Positions 41,566-51,667 of a DNA stretch of 64,000 nt are shown here, in pieces. This DNA is from Flavobacterium crocinum (GTDB lineage: Bacteria > Bacteroidota > Bacteroidia > Flavobacteriales > Flavobacteriaceae), in contig NZ_CP029255.1 in NCBI RefSeq assembly GCF_003122385.1, positions 5,208,001 to 5,272,000 of the forward strand, given 5' to 3'. The translations under genes were made by a program, and so were the position numbers. Within the stretch, counting starts at the first letter, position 1. Every line of letters begins with the position of its first letter. Below the pieces are notes generated by a model. That model saw only the letters and a list, made by a program, of their open reading frames with translations, ran no database searches and was not told the DNA's origin.

Positions 41566-43905
41566 TTAAGCTCCTTTTACAGCGAGGCCTTTTTTATACC
41601 AAGGTTTCTTTACTTTTTTTTCTTGATACTGGTAACCATAACTTACGCCATAACCATAGCCATATGCGTTTTTCATATTGACACCATTTATAACAATTCC
41701 AACGTTTTTAAGCTGTTCTTTTTTAATAAAATTACTTACCTGAACCAGATTGCTTTTATCTGTATAATCGTATTTTACAACAAACACTGTTACATCTGCC
41801 AAATGACTAAAATTCAATGTATCAGATACAATTTGTACCGGCGCCGTATCTAGTATGATAAAATCGTAGATTGTTTTTGCTTCTTCGATTAAGGCTTCAA
41901 AATTTGAATTAGTTATCAATTGAGAAGGATTTGGTGGCGCTTCTCCGGCAAACAATACATCCAGATTTTTAGAAAACTGATTGTCGTTTTGTAAAAATTC
42001 TTTCCAGTTGTCTGTTTTGTTAGCTAAGAAATCAGAAAGTCCAGATACATTTCGTTTTATATTAAAATAATCATGCAATTGCGGGTTTCTTAAATCAACA
42101 CCAATAAGCAGTACTTTTTTATTAAGGTTGCTAATTGTTATGGCATTATGAAAGGCACAAAATGATTTTCCTTCTCCTTGGATAGAAGATGTAAACAAAA
42201 TCACATTTCCTTTGCTTTCTTTCTTTCTAGGCAATAAATAGGATATGTTAGACATTAATGCTCGTGATGCTTCTGCAATTAATGATCGAGATGTTGCTGT
42301 ATTATCCAACTTATCACTTACACTTATTTTAGGAATATGACCCAAAATTGGAACATCTGTAATTACTTTTTGGATATCTTCTTCGTTATGTATTTTAGTA
42401 TCTAAAAACAAACGAACATAAGTGATTCCGAAAGGAAGTAATAAACCAAACAAAAATGCTCCTAACATAAATGCTTTTGGCTGTGGAAAAATTGCTGAAT
42501 AATTGGTTTCTGGCGCATTCAAAGTTTTTAAGTTTGATTCTAGAATTGCACCGTTTAAAACCGCTTCTTCTTTCTTTTGCAATAATGCGACATAAGTTTC
42601 CTCTTTTGTAGTCAGATTACTGTTGATATTTCCTAGTATTTTATCTTTTGTAGGGATGCTTTTTACTTTTGCTTCGGCAATACTCTGCTCAGATCTATTG
42701 GCTTTACTTGTTTGAGTCAGAAAGTTTAAATAACCTTGCAGACTATTTAATATCTCTTGTTTTTGAGCTCTTAACTGGGTCATTAAACTAATGTAAGCCG
42801 GATTGTTACTTTGTGCTCTTTGTAAAATCATTTGGCTGTCCATCAATTTCGCGTTGTAGCTTACAAGCATTTGATTGACTGTTGTAGATTCCAAATTATA
42901 ATCTGTACCCAAAGCTTGAGCCGGACCAGCTTGTTTAACATCATTAATGGCAAAGTTTGTCAGTGCAATTTGCTTGTCATTAAGCATTGAACTCTCCTTT
43001 TTTTGACTTCTATCGGCAGTTTGTTCTACAATGTAGTTTTCCATTACTCCGATATCATTACTCTGAAGATATTTCTCTTTTACACTTTCAATTGAATCCT
43101 TTTCTTTACTAAAGTTTTTAATTCTCTGATTCAAATAAGAAACCGTATTTCTATAAACTTTTTGTTTATTTATAACAATAGTTTTATCAAACTGATCAAT
43201 AATCTCACTTAATATTTTTCTGGAACGATCAGGGCTTGAGCTTACGTGCTTCATCTCCAGGACCCCTTTTGCATTTTCATCAGACAAAACAACAAGAGAT
43301 CCTTTTAAGTTTTTTAAAGCTACTCCAGTCGGTTCCAGATTTACTTTATATTCTTTTTCAAAATAAAACGATGGATTTTTCTTTGCTTTTGGAGATAGCT
43401 GGATTTTAAATGGTAAGCCTTCAATTGCTTCTTTTCCGTCGTATCCTTTGATATTATAAGTTTGCTCAGATTCTGGTTCTGTTATAAGAAACCCCTCTTG
43501 ATTGACTTTAATTTCATAAGAAACAACAGGTAATGAATCTTTAGAAATAGTTGGTATTAAAACAAAAGGAACTTCATTTACGTTATTGTTTTTAACACTA
43601 AATACTTTTTCGTAGTAAGTAAAATTCAAATTCAATTTTTTAACAACTCCTAATAAAAATTCATTAGAGGTTATTAATCGAATTTCATCTTCTAATTTAT
43701 CTTCACTGTTTTTTTTATCTGTGCTGATTGTAATGATTTTCGTTTGGTCTTCTTGTTTTTTGTCAATAAAGATCGAAGCAGAAGTTTCGTAAGTTGGCGG
43801 CGTTATTTTGATAAAAATAAAAGCTGCACCTACGAACACAATTAAGCTTAGCAAAAACCAAGGCCAATATTGAAAATACTTTAAAAATTCTTTTTTTAAA
43901 TCCAT
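41566..43905 (-). CDS. wzc: Wzc-like polysaccharide co-polymerase and tyrosine autokinase
   Basis: The 779 residues have a membrane helix near residue 15-32, a long periplasmic Wzz-like coiled-coil region, a second helix near 475-505, and a cytosolic BY-kinase domain. The kinase shows Walker A SIQGEGKS (574-581), Walker A' VLLIGVDLRNP (about 598-608), Walker B FIILDTAP (about 682-689), and a C-terminal tyrosine cluster (AYGYGYGVSYGYQYQ, about 747-761). It sets chain length and, by cycling of Tyr phosphorylation, gates export through the Wza-like partner, whose gene is 87 bases upstream. Confidence 0.94.
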   Translation of the reverse strand: MDLKKEFLKYFQYWPWFLLSLIVFVGAAFIFIKITPPTYETSASIFIDKKQEDQTKIITISTDKKNSEDKLEDEIRLITSNEFLLGVVKKLNLNFTYYEKVFSVKNNNVNEVPFVLIPTISKDSLPVVSYEIKVNQEGFLITEPESEQTYNIKGYDGKEAIEGLPFKIQLSPKAKKNPSFYFEKEYKVNLEPTGVALKNLKGSLVVLSDENAKGVLEMKHVSSSPDRSRKILSEIIDQFDKTIVINKQKVYRNTVSYLNQRIKNFSKEKDSIESVKEKYLQSNDIGVMENYIVEQTADRSQKKESSMLNDKQIALTNFAINDVKQAGPAQALGTDYNLESTTVNQMLVSYNAKLMDSQMILQRAQSNNPAYISLMTQLRAQKQEILNSLQGYLNFLTQTSKANRSEQSIAEAKVKSIPTKDKILGNINSNLTTKEETYVALLQKKEEAVLNGAILESNLKTLNAPETNYSAIFPQPKAFMLGAFLFGLLLPFGITYVRLFLDTKIHNEEDIQKVITDVPILGHIPKISVSDKLDNTATSRSLIAEASRALMSNISYLLPRKKESKGNVILFTSSIQGEGKSFCAFHNAITISNLNKKVLLIGVDLRNPQLHDYFNIKRNVSGLSDFLANKTDNWKEFLQNDNQFSKNLDVLFAGEAPPNPSQLITNSNFEALIEEAKTIYDFIILDTAPVQIVSDTLNFSHLADVTVFVVKYDYTDKSNLVQVSNFIKKEQLKNVGIVINGVNMKNAYGYGYGVSYGYQYQEKKVKKPWYKKGLAVKGA

Positions 43906-43992
43906 AACTATTTAATTAATAAGATACAGTCACATTAATAACAATGAGTATATTTTTAAATCTAAGTGTAAAAACTTTTCTACTTCTTCAAT

Positions 43993-44760
43993 TTATTTCG
44001 CAATTACAATAATCAGTGCAGCAACTGAAGCTACTATACCAATTAACTGTAATGGATCTTTAATTAATCCTCCACTATTAGCTTTTAATTTGTTTGGAGT
44101 TACTACAATTACATCGCCTTGTCTAATTCGGAAATTTGGATTAGACATCCAAGATGCGCTAGTTAAATCTATGTGATAAACCAAACGTTTTCCGTCAACT
44201 TCTCTAATCAATTTTATATCTGTACGAATTGCTGAGTAAGTCAAATCTCCCGCCAATCCGACAGCGTCAAGAAAACTGATTGATTCTTCGCTAAAATTTT
44301 TAACACCCGGCGCATTAACCTCTCCCAAAACGGTAAACTTATTATTAAGAACTCGAACTTGTACCGTAGGATTTACCAAGTAATTCTCGTTGATAAGACG
44401 TTCTTTTATTTTAGTTTCTACATTCGCAGGAGTTAAACCTCCAACTTTTACTTCATTTAAAATAGGCATCATAATAGTTCCCTGCGGATTAACCAAATAA
44501 CCAGACAGACGCATCATATCTACCGAGCTTTGTGCAGCAGGATTCCCAGTCGAAATATTAAAAGGAGCAGCAACTAAAGGATTAAGATCGCCAACTTCAA
44601 CTTTTAAGATGTCATTAGGCTGTATTTTTGGCGAAGTATAATTTATCGTCGAATTTGCATACTTATCTAAATCTTGTAGATACAACATTTGTTTTTTGGT
44701 CGTACAAGATTCCAGCATCAATAAAGGCAATAAAATTATCGAAAGGAAAATTTTCTTCAT
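43993..44760 (-). CDS. wza: Wza-like polysaccharide export lipoprotein
   Basis: The 255-residue protein has a lipobox (LMLESC, Cys19), a Poly_export domain (ILKVEVGDLNPLVAAP, about 53-130), one SLBB domain (VNPTVQVRVLNNKFTVLGEVNAPGV, about 138-205), and a single C-terminal hydrophobic segment (LIGIVASVAALIIVIA). The family forms the outer-membrane channel for capsule or exopolysaccharide. The C-terminal segment differs from the amphipathic helix of E. coli Wza; this shorter layout is usual in Bacteroidota. It precedes wzc in the message. Confidence 0.9.
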   Translation of the reverse strand: MKKIFLSIILLPLLMLESCTTKKQMLYLQDLDKYANSTINYTSPKIQPNDILKVEVGDLNPLVAAPFNISTGNPAAQSSVDMMRLSGYLVNPQGTIMMPILNEVKVGGLTPANVETKIKERLINENYLVNPTVQVRVLNNKFTVLGEVNAPGVKNFSEESISFLDAVGLAGDLTYSAIRTDIKLIREVDGKRLVYHIDLTSASWMSNPNFRIRQGDVIVVTPNKLKANSGGLIKDPLQLIGIVASVAALIIVIAK

Positions 44761-44993
44761 GTTAATTGTGGTATGTATTAGTATTCTATAATTACTCTAA
44801 ATTTTATTGAAATAAAATGAAAACTATTTAGCGCTCCATAACTCCTCTACTATGTCTATCATCAAACTAAACCTGCATTCACTATATCTATTTATATTGG
44901 CTTTTCTTAAATTTTATCCTCTGTAGTTCTTTTGGAACTAAAATTTTACTGTTTTACTTATTTCAAAAATCAAAAGCTAAATGATCCTAATTC

Positions 44994-45740
44994 TTAATGA
45001 ACGATATACTGTTTTAAAGCAATAGTTTTTTTTCTAAAAACAACTGAATAAGCAGTTAAACCATGATATTTATATATTCTGTAATCTTCTTTTAAAACTT
45101 CAAAAGCTCGTTTGAAACTGGTACTCATGCCGCCCATTCTCATTTTAACGATGTAGATATTGATATAACTCATCTTAATTTCATGTTTGTACAAATAGCG
45201 AAGTAAGAATTCCGTATCTGACGCAATTTTAAAATCAAGGTTGTATAATCCGTTTTTATCTATTACGCTTTTCTTCAAATATACCGTTGGATGTAATGGC
45301 AACCAGCCACTTTTAATTTTTTTAAGGTTGAAACCTCCTCCAATACGATTTCTAATCAAGCGCTCCTTTTGATCATTCGAAACATAGACTCCGTCGCCGT
45401 AAATTCCTTCTATATTGTGCGAATGCTTAAAACGCAAAGCTATTCTGGAAACTACATTATTATCATAAAACTCATCATCAGAATGCATTAATCCGATAAC
45501 GTCTCCGGTTGCTAGTTTTAGTCCTTTGTTTATCGCATCGTACATTCCTTTATCAGGTTCAGAAATATAGTGGCTTATTCTGTCTTTATAAGACTCAATA
45601 ATTTCTTTTGTGCCATCTTTTGAATTACCATCTATAACAATATATTCGATATCATCATAGTTTTGATCCAATACACTTTTGATCGCTTTTTCAATTGTGT
45701 TTTTGCGATTATAACACACTGTGATTATAGTAACTCTCAT
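44994..45740 (-). CDS. Glycosyltransferase family 2
   Basis: The 248-residue cytosolic enzyme has a GT-A fold: VTIITVCYNRKNTIEKAIKS at the start, VIDGNSKDGTKEII, SEPDKGMYDAINKGLKLATGD (about 61-81), then the metal-binding SDDEF. Donor and acceptor are unknown. Its 3' end is 233 bases from wza and its 5' end is 239 bases from the UDP-xylose synthase gene, so it is isolated inside the locus by the two largest internal gaps and could have its own promoter. Confidence 0.88.
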   Translation of the reverse strand: MRVTIITVCYNRKNTIEKAIKSVLDQNYDDIEYIVIDGNSKDGTKEIIESYKDRISHYISEPDKGMYDAINKGLKLATGDVIGLMHSDDEFYDNNVVSRIALRFKHSHNIEGIYGDGVYVSNDQKERLIRNRIGGGFNLKKIKSGWLPLHPTVYLKKSVIDKNGLYNLDFKIASDTEFLLRYLYKHEIKMSYINIYIVKMRMGGMSTSFKRAFEVLKEDYRIYKYHGLTAYSVVFRKKTIALKQYIVH

Positions 45741-45979
45741 AATAATTATTTTTTTAACTTAAATATTCTTCAATAGTTAACTGCTTTCACAATTCTGAGT
45801 TAAAATTAAAACAAAGGCATTTTACTAAAAAAAGTTCTCGATGAAGCACCTCAAAACTCGTTAAAAGCACAAAAAAGCTAACTTGAAAATAAAGTGTGCC
45901 AAAATCTGTTTCCTGATTAAGGAAATCGAGAAAAAGCAGTTGATATAAATAATGGTGTTTTGTAAAAGAAAAAGTGCTT

Positions 45980-46924
45980 TTATTGATTTAATAAAAGCGT
46001 ATCAAAATAACTTATAGTAGATAACAAACCTTCTCGAAGCTGTACTTTTGGTTCCCAGCCGTTCAGTTTATTCTTAGCCAAAGTGATATCTGGCTGTCTT
46101 TGTTTTGGATCATCCTGTGGTAAATCCATGTGAATGATTTTGGATTTTGAATCTGTCAGCTCAATAATTGCCTGTGCCAGCTCCAGCATTGTAAACTCAT
46201 TTGGGTTTCCTAAATTGACCGGACCTAAAAATTGTGGATCTGAATTCATCATTCTTACCATACCTTCTACCAAATCATCTACATATTGAAAAGAACGCGT
46301 TTGTAAACCGTCTCCAAAAATGGTAATATCTTTACCTTGTAATGCTTGCACAATAAAGTTAGATACTACTCTTCCATCTGCCGGATTCATGTTTGGACCA
46401 TAAGTATTAAAAATTCTGATGATTTTAATGGCTACTTTATTCTGATTGTGATAATCCATAAATAAAGTTTCTGCACAACGCTTTCCTTCATCATAACAAG
46501 AACGAATACCAATTGGATTTACATGTCCCCAATAATTTTCAGTTTGAGGGTGCACCAAAGGATCGCCATAAACTTCGCTGGTACTTGCCTGCAATACTTT
46601 AGCGTTAACACGTTTTGCCATACCTAAAACATTTATAGCTCCCATCACCGAAGTCTTTATTGTTTTGATCGGATTGTATTGGTAATGTACCGGAGATGCC
46701 GGACAAGCTAAATTGTAAATTTCGTCAACCTCAGCATAATATGGTTCTGTAATGTCGTGGCGTACCATTTCAAAATAAGGATTATCTAATAATTCGATAA
46801 TATTAGATTTTGCTCCTGTAAAATAATTGTCAAGACAGATTACTTCATTGCCTTCATTTAATAATCTTTTGCACAAGTGCGAACCTACAAATCCAGCGCC
46901 GCCAGTTATCAATATTCTTTTCAT
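45980..46924 (-). CDS. uxs: UDP-glucuronate decarboxylase (UDP-xylose synthase)
   Basis: The 314-residue short-chain dehydrogenase-type enzyme converts UDP-glucuronate to UDP-xylose. Motifs are [10 protein letters not shown] (NAD), [35 protein letters not shown] (YxxxK catalytic pair), and [21 protein letters not shown]. These are characteristic of the UXS subgroup rather than of UDP-glucose 4-epimerase. It would use the product of the ugd gene at 60845. It lies 2 bases downstream of the GT2 gene at 46927. Confidence 0.92.
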   Translation of the reverse strand: MKRILITGGAGFVGSHLCKRLLNEGNEVICLDNYFTGAKSNIIELLDNPYFEMVRHDITEPYYAEVDEIYNLACPASPVHYQYNPIKTIKTSVMGAINVLGMAKRVNAKVLQASTSEVYGDPLVHPQTENYWGHVNPIGIRSCYDEGKRCAETLFMDYHNQNKVAIKIIRIFNTYGPNMNPADGRVVSNFIVQALQGKDITIFGDGLQTRSFQYVDDLVEGMVRMMNSDPQFLGPVNLGNPNEFTMLELAQAIIELTDSKSKIIHMDLPQDDPKQRQPDITLAKNKLNGWEPKVQLREGLLSTISYFDTLLLNQ

Positions 46925-46926
46925 AT

Positions 46927-47751
46927 TTATTCTAAGTTGTTTTTGATTGAGTTTACTTTGGTTTGAATTTGAAAAAAGTAATGTGATTTAAAACGTGCCA
47001 GATAAAATCCTTCTTTTCCGTCTAAAAATCCTAATTTTAAAAAATAGGCTCCCATAAAATAAACTGCTGGAAGTAAACCTGTATTAAGAAGACTGTATTT
47101 GATTTTTTGATTAAGAGATAAATGTTCGTTCTTAGACTGTTTCAACTGCAAATATCTTTGTGCTTCCCAAGAAGAATAAGCATTGTGTTTGGCAATATAA
47201 TGTTCTAAGTTTTTAAAATCTTTATGAACCACTTTAGATTTAATGATTCCAACTTTTCCTTCTATAATTGGATGTTCGTGAACTTCCATATCTAAATGGC
47301 TCCATAAATCTTCTTCGATTTTTTCATAAGCTCCTTTCGATTTTTTAAAAAGAGCCGACTTTTGAAAGCCATAACCATATTTAAGTTTGCGTCCCATAAA
47401 ATAGTTTTCAAACTGTATGGTAAATCCGTTGTAGTTTGGGTCAAGCGTTTTAACAGCAACTTCATTAACAAACTCTTCAGTAACAAATTCATCTGCGTCT
47501 AAAAACAAAATCCATTCGTGACGCAAATCTGCATTTTGCAATGTCCAGTTTCTCTTTTTAGGAAACTTGCCATTCCATTGAAATTGTAAAACTTCAGCCC
47601 CCATATTGGCAGCAATAGTTGTTGTATCATCTGTACTTCCGGAATCTACTACAATTATTTGGTCAAATCGCTTTAATTTATCCAAACAAGAGGGTAAATT
47701 CAAGGCTTCGTTTTTTACAGAAACGACTACAGTAATTGGAATTTTATTCAA
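46927..47751 (-). CDS. Glycosyltransferase family 2 (WaaE/KdtX-like)
   Basis: The 274 residues begin [20 protein letters not shown], with [15 protein letters not shown] and the donor-metal motif LFLDADEFV (about 82-90). HKDF and a C-terminal hydrophobic segment ([22 protein letters not shown], about 230-250) match the WaaE/KdtX-like group, whose founding members transfer glucose to lipopolysaccharide inner core. Here it more likely adds a residue to the capsule repeat. It ends 2 bases before the uxs gene. Confidence 0.87.
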   Translation of the reverse strand: MNKIPITVVVSVKNEALNLPSCLDKLKRFDQIIVVDSGSTDDTTTIAANMGAEVLQFQWNGKFPKKRNWTLQNADLRHEWILFLDADEFVTEEFVNEVAVKTLDPNYNGFTIQFENYFMGRKLKYGYGFQKSALFKKSKGAYEKIEEDLWSHLDMEVHEHPIIEGKVGIIKSKVVHKDFKNLEHYIAKHNAYSSWEAQRYLQLKQSKNEHLSLNQKIKYSLLNTGLLPAVYFMGAYFLKLGFLDGKEGFYLARFKSHYFFQIQTKVNSIKNNLE

Positions 47752-47800
47752 AGTTTCTAGTTTAAAAAATTAAATAATGTTTTTATCTTATAGATTTAAA

Positions 47801-48829
47801 TCAAAGTACGTCAAGCATTTGTCGGCTTAGATCTTTCAGAATTATTTCTTTTGTTCTAATCTGGCGCCACTTTTCAAATTCGACAACATTATTGCTTAGG
47901 TATTCAATTGCCTTATCTATCGCTCTTTTAATATCCTCGATATTTTCATACGTTTCACCCACTTTCACAGGATTTGAAATTTGCTCCTTAAATAATGGAT
48001 AATTAGGAACAATAACAAAACAACCACCGTTTACGGCATCATTAAGAACACCACTTGACCTGTGATAAAAGTGTTCTTTTTCATAATAATTAATCACGAT
48101 ATCCAGCGATTTAATAAAGGAGTTGTATTGCTCACTACTTGTTGTATCGGTTAGATTAATTGCCATTTTCTTTAATTCATCAGGCAATTGCCAAAATGGA
48201 GTTCCAATATGTGTTTCTACTTCGGCGTCATTACTGGAGTAGTTTTCTAGGATTTTTATTATTGGCATAATAGGTTTATCTGGTCTAATCATACCAACAA
48301 TTCCAATTTTTAAAACCGAGTCAGCAGGTTTGGCTAATCTTTCATTAGAATCTTCAGGCAGTGGTGTTAACATATAAATGCCTGATTTGTAAAATTTCAA
48401 ACAGTCATCATAATCATGATCTGTTTTTTCTAAATGGATAGGATAAAACTTAAATCTTTTTTCAAAAAATAGTAGAAGTTTAAAACCAAGCGTTCTGCTT
48501 GTACTCAATTTATAAGTTTGCTGAAATCCATGAACAATAAAAAAAGTTGGTTTTCTTTTTATTGCACAAACCAAGTACAATAAAATGGAGTACCAAGGTT
48601 TGTGTTCAAAAATAATAATGATATCATAAGGTTCTTTTGTCTTTACTATTGTCCAAGCCATATCAACCGCTTTCAAACCTTGATAGACCAATTGTTTTAA
48701 TCCTTTAATAGGTATCCAGTTGTAAAACTTTGAGCGATCAGGAGTTATTTCAGATATAAATAATATTTTCTTTCCTAGATAAGCAGGTAAATCTAATAGT
48801 ATATTAAAATTTGAATGTATAGAATTCAT
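47801..48829 (-). CDS. Putative glycosyltransferase of unfamiliar type
   Basis: The 342 residues have a GT-B-like layout: a first half with a membrane-associated hydrophobic stretch (PWYSILLYLVCAI, about 88-100), a linker KIGIVGMIRPDKPIMPIIKIL (about 178-198), and a C-terminal HRSSGVLNDAVNGGCFVIVPNYPLF (about 275-299) that looks like the donor-binding region of GT4 enzymes, though without the ExxxxxxxE motif. I cannot name the family. It lies between the acetyltransferase and GT2 genes in the locus and is most likely a sugar transferase. Confidence 0.65.
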   Translation of the reverse strand: MNSIHSNFNILLDLPAYLGKKILFISEITPDRSKFYNWIPIKGLKQLVYQGLKAVDMAWTIVKTKEPYDIIIIFEHKPWYSILLYLVCAIKRKPTFFIVHGFQQTYKLSTSRTLGFKLLLFFEKRFKFYPIHLEKTDHDYDDCLKFYKSGIYMLTPLPEDSNERLAKPADSVLKIGIVGMIRPDKPIMPIIKILENYSSNDAEVETHIGTPFWQLPDELKKMAINLTDTTSSEQYNSFIKSLDIVINYYEKEHFYHRSSGVLNDAVNGGCFVIVPNYPLFKEQISNPVKVGETYENIEDIKRAIDKAIEYLSNNVVEFEKWRQIRTKEIILKDLSRQMLDVL

Positions 48830-48850
48830 ACTTATATGTTTATAATGGGT

Positions 48851-49417
48851 TTACAATTTGTCGTATTGTAATTTTTTGGTCGAAATCTCATCTCTGGAAA
48901 TACTTGTTGCCGGGTTGCCTCTCACAATTGAATTCTTAAAAACTTTTTTATTTACTACTGCCCGAGCTGCAATTACTGAATTGTTTTCTATACATACTCC
49001 AGGGCCAATAAAAGCATCTGCAGCAACCCAAACTCCGTCTCCTATTGTTATGGGTTTAAGTATTAAAGGAAAATCTGGTTTTGTGTAATCATGTGAAGAT
49101 GCACATAAATAGGATTTTTGAGAGATAATAGTATTAGATCCAATACTTATTTTTCCTTGATTATAACAATCGACTTTGGGACCCAAACTAGAATTTGCTC
49201 CAAGTTCTAAATTCCACGGTGCCCATATTTTTACCGACGCATATACATGCGATGACCATTCTATTTTTGCTCCAAAACATTTTAAAACCAAAATTCTCCA
49301 TCTTCTAAATAATCGAGAGGCAAATGGTCGAAACAAAATTAGACTGCTGCAGTTCCATAGCAATCTGGAAATTTTATTCTTTAAACTAAAAGAATGACTG
49401 TAAGTAGATAAGTCCAA
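48851..49417 (-). CDS. WcaF-like left-handed beta-helix acetyltransferase
   Basis: The 188 residues carry hexapeptide repeats in the second half (SIGSNTIISQKSYLCASSHDYTKPDF..., VWVAADAFIGPGVCIENNSVIAARAVV). The conserved His in SSHDY is the catalytic base of the xenobiotic/sugar O-acetyltransferase group. The N-terminal 50 residues have a basic/aromatic segment as in colanic-acid WcaF. It probably O-acetylates one sugar of the polymer. It follows the GT4 gene at 49425 by 7 bases. Confidence 0.86.
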   Translation of the reverse strand: MDLSTYSHSFSLKNKISRLLWNCSSLILFRPFASRLFRRWRILVLKCFGAKIEWSSHVYASVKIWAPWNLELGANSSLGPKVDCYNQGKISIGSNTIISQKSYLCASSHDYTKPDFPLILKPITIGDGVWVAADAFIGPGVCIENNSVIAARAVVNKKVFKNSIVRGNPATSISRDEISTKKLQYDKL

Positions 49418-49424
49418 AATTTTA

Positions 49425-50504
49425 TTAATTATAAGTTTCCTGATACAGTTCGTTTATCTGGTTTGCAACGGTTTTAATCTCATATTTTTCCTCTACCAGT
49501 TTTCGTCCTTTTCTGCCCATATTGGCAAGTTCATCGCTTGAGGAATTGATTACTCTTGTAATGCTTTTTTGTAATTCTAAAATAGATAGATTAATCCACC
49601 AGCCGCAGTTGTAGACTTCGAGATCATGCCAAGGTGTACCTCTTGTGGTAATCACTGGAACCCCAACAGCCAGTGCTTCTGCTATTACTATTCCGAAATT
49701 TTCGCTGTATGTTGGCAGTATCATAACATCTGCAGATCTCAAAAAGTCCCATTTTTCTTCGCCATATTTTGAACCTACAAAATGGACATTGTCTAAATCT
49801 TGGGCACTTCGAATTAGATTTGCTATATAATTTTCATCTCCATTTCCGGCAATTTCAAGCAACCAGCCATCTGTATTACAATTTTCCCAAGCTTGCAATA
49901 ATAATTCGATTCCTTTTTTAGGATGAATTCGGGACAAAAACACTACTTTTTTGGTTCCAAAATTTTTCTTGATTTCTTTTACATCATTTAAATCAATACC
50001 ATTCGGAATAATACTAATTGGAGAGGTAAAGCCTAAAGCTTCAATATTTAAGGCTTCCATTTCTGCAGTTGCATGTAAGCATAAAGCTCTTCGAATCGCT
50101 TTTTTTTGGTACAAAAACAAACCCAATTTTTTCTTCCAGGGATTTTGAGCCATTATCCAAGGTTCCAACATTCCGTGAGGAGATAGTATTACTTTAATTC
50201 CTAACTCCTGCGCTTTTTTTTGAAAACCCCAATTTTGCGGACTCCAAATACCATTTATATGAACAATGTCTGGTTTTTCTTGAAGTAAGAATATTCGAAA
50301 CTCTTCTAATAAGGAAAACCATCGGAAAACACTTGTCTGAAAAAATTTAATTCTCACACCTTCAATGTCTATAGGATTAGAAGAAAATCCTGTTGCAACA
50401 ATTAAATCGATATGATTTTTTAATTCTGAACCTAACAACCTCATATATTCTGCAGTTCCTCCTTCTTTCTTATCAATACCAGCAATAAAATGGACTACTT
50501 TCAT
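49425..50504 (-). CDS. Glycosyltransferase family 4
   Basis: The 359 residues have the GT-B fold start VVHFIAGIDKKEGGTAEYM, LSPHGMLEPW (about 109-118), PNGIDL, FLSRIHPKKGIELLL (about 188-202), and the donor motif ENFGIVIAEALAVGVPVI (about 265-282, with the two conserved Glu). It is a retaining sugar transferase, with sugar unknown. Its start codon overlaps the stop of the upstream GT4 gene by 4 bases (ATGA), so translation is coupled. Confidence 0.88.
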   Translation of the reverse strand: MKVVHFIAGIDKKEGGTAEYMRLLGSELKNHIDLIVATGFSSNPIDIEGVRIKFFQTSVFRWFSLLEEFRIFLLQEKPDIVHINGIWSPQNWGFQKKAQELGIKVILSPHGMLEPWIMAQNPWKKKLGLFLYQKKAIRRALCLHATAEMEALNIEALGFTSPISIIPNGIDLNDVKEIKKNFGTKKVVFLSRIHPKKGIELLLQAWENCNTDGWLLEIAGNGDENYIANLIRSAQDLDNVHFVGSKYGEEKWDFLRSADVMILPTYSENFGIVIAEALAVGVPVITTRGTPWHDLEVYNCGWWINLSILELQKSITRVINSSSDELANMGRKGRKLVEEKYEIKTVANQINELYQETYN

Positions 50505-51667
50505 AATTTTTGAGTGATTTCTTTATAAACAACTTCAATTGCGTTTAGGGAAAATTCTGCTGTAAATTTTTGGGATTGTTTTAATGAATTTTCAATCATT
50601 ACGGCTCGTTGTATTTTATTGAGTGATACAACTTTTTCTAACATCTTGGCAGAATCCTCTTTCCATTTTTTAAAAAAAATATCGTCACTAGGTTTTTTGT
50701 CAATGTAAAAAGCTGCAGAACCACCAACTTCATTCATAGGAGATCTATTTGTTGTTATAACTAAACAACCCGATGCCATTGCTTCTATAATTGGCCATCC
50801 AAATCCTTCGTCAAGCGAAGGAAACAATAAACATTTGGCTCCTGAATAAGCAATATTGACATCTTCATCAGCTAAATTGGTAACAAAATGAATGTCATTT
50901 TTAACAGCTGATTTCTTTTGCAGTTCAAGCAATTCATTTGTTGGTTCTGATCCAATCATAAGAAGCGGAAAGTTTTTCTTGCTAATGCTTCTCCACGACT
51001 CATAAATTTCTATTACTCCTTTTCTATTTTTATAATATTGATTTCCACCAATATGCATAATATAGCCTTTGGATAATGATAGATTTAATTTGTTTCCCAG
51101 CATGGTACGAACTTCTGTAGGAGATAATGGATTGAAAGTGCGGTTTAATCCATTGTAACATACTGCTGAACTTTCAATTTTACCTAAATGCAATTCATGA
51201 AGATCTTGCTGTGTTTTTTGTGAGATTGAAATAAAATATTTCCCTTTTGAAAAACCATTTCTGATATAATTTTGATATTTCTTACCTGTTAATGAAGTAG
51301 GATTTTCAGGTATATTTCCTAATGCCGATTTTAAAGCTAAAAAATCATGGCAATGCACTACATGTTTTTTATTATTTACTAAAGGTACCCACGGACCTAA
51401 AGCCTGATCGGCAAATACAAAAAGAGCATCATCAGAATTACGAAGCAGTTTAAATTTGACTTCTATTGGAAAAACAATATATTGATCAATATAACCCAAC
51501 CATTTTTTCAATGATTTCATCAATGGAAGCTTATAAAATCGAGCTTTAGGACTCCAAACTATTACTTCATGACCTCTTTCTCTCATTCCTGTTAAGAGCA
51601 TATTTGCATATCGAGGCATGCTTTGATGTTCTAAAAATGAAGGATGAGTAAAAAGTACTATTTTCAT
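50501..51667 (-). CDS. Glycosyltransferase family 4
   Basis: The 388 residues start at the ATG at 51667 (MKIVLFTHPSFLEHQS); the open frame extends upstream but that part lies inside the polymerase gene. Motifs are MLLTGMRERGHEVIVWSPK, HCHDFLALKS (about 109-118), MHIGGNQYYKNRKGVIEIY, and the donor-site DEGFGWPIIEAMASGCLVIT (about 298-317). The sugar is unknown. The A of its ATG is the last base of the polymerase stop (TGATG), and its own stop overlaps the next GT4 gene. Confidence 0.87.
   Translation of the reverse strand: MKIVLFTHPSFLEHQSMPRYANMLLTGMRERGHEVIVWSPKARFYKLPLMKSLKKWLGYIDQYIVFPIEVKFKLLRNSDDALFVFADQALGPWVPLVNNKKHVVHCHDFLALKSALGNIPENPTSLTGKKYQNYIRNGFSKGKYFISISQKTQQDLHELHLGKIESSAVCYNGLNRTFNPLSPTEVRTMLGNKLNLSLSKGYIMHIGGNQYYKNRKGVIEIYESWRSISKKNFPLLMIGSEPTNELLELQKKSAVKNDIHFVTNLADEDVNIAYSGAKCLLFPSLDEGFGWPIIEAMASGCLVITTNRSPMNEVGGSAAFYIDKKPSDDIFFKKWKEDSAKMLEKVVSLNKIQRAVMIENSLKQSQKFTAEFSLNAIEVVYKEITQKL

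Noticed and set aside
41551..41853. 100-residue plus-strand hydrophobic open frame opposite wzc
   Set aside because: The Phe/Ile-rich sequence is the reverse of the wzc C-terminal region; no start signals.
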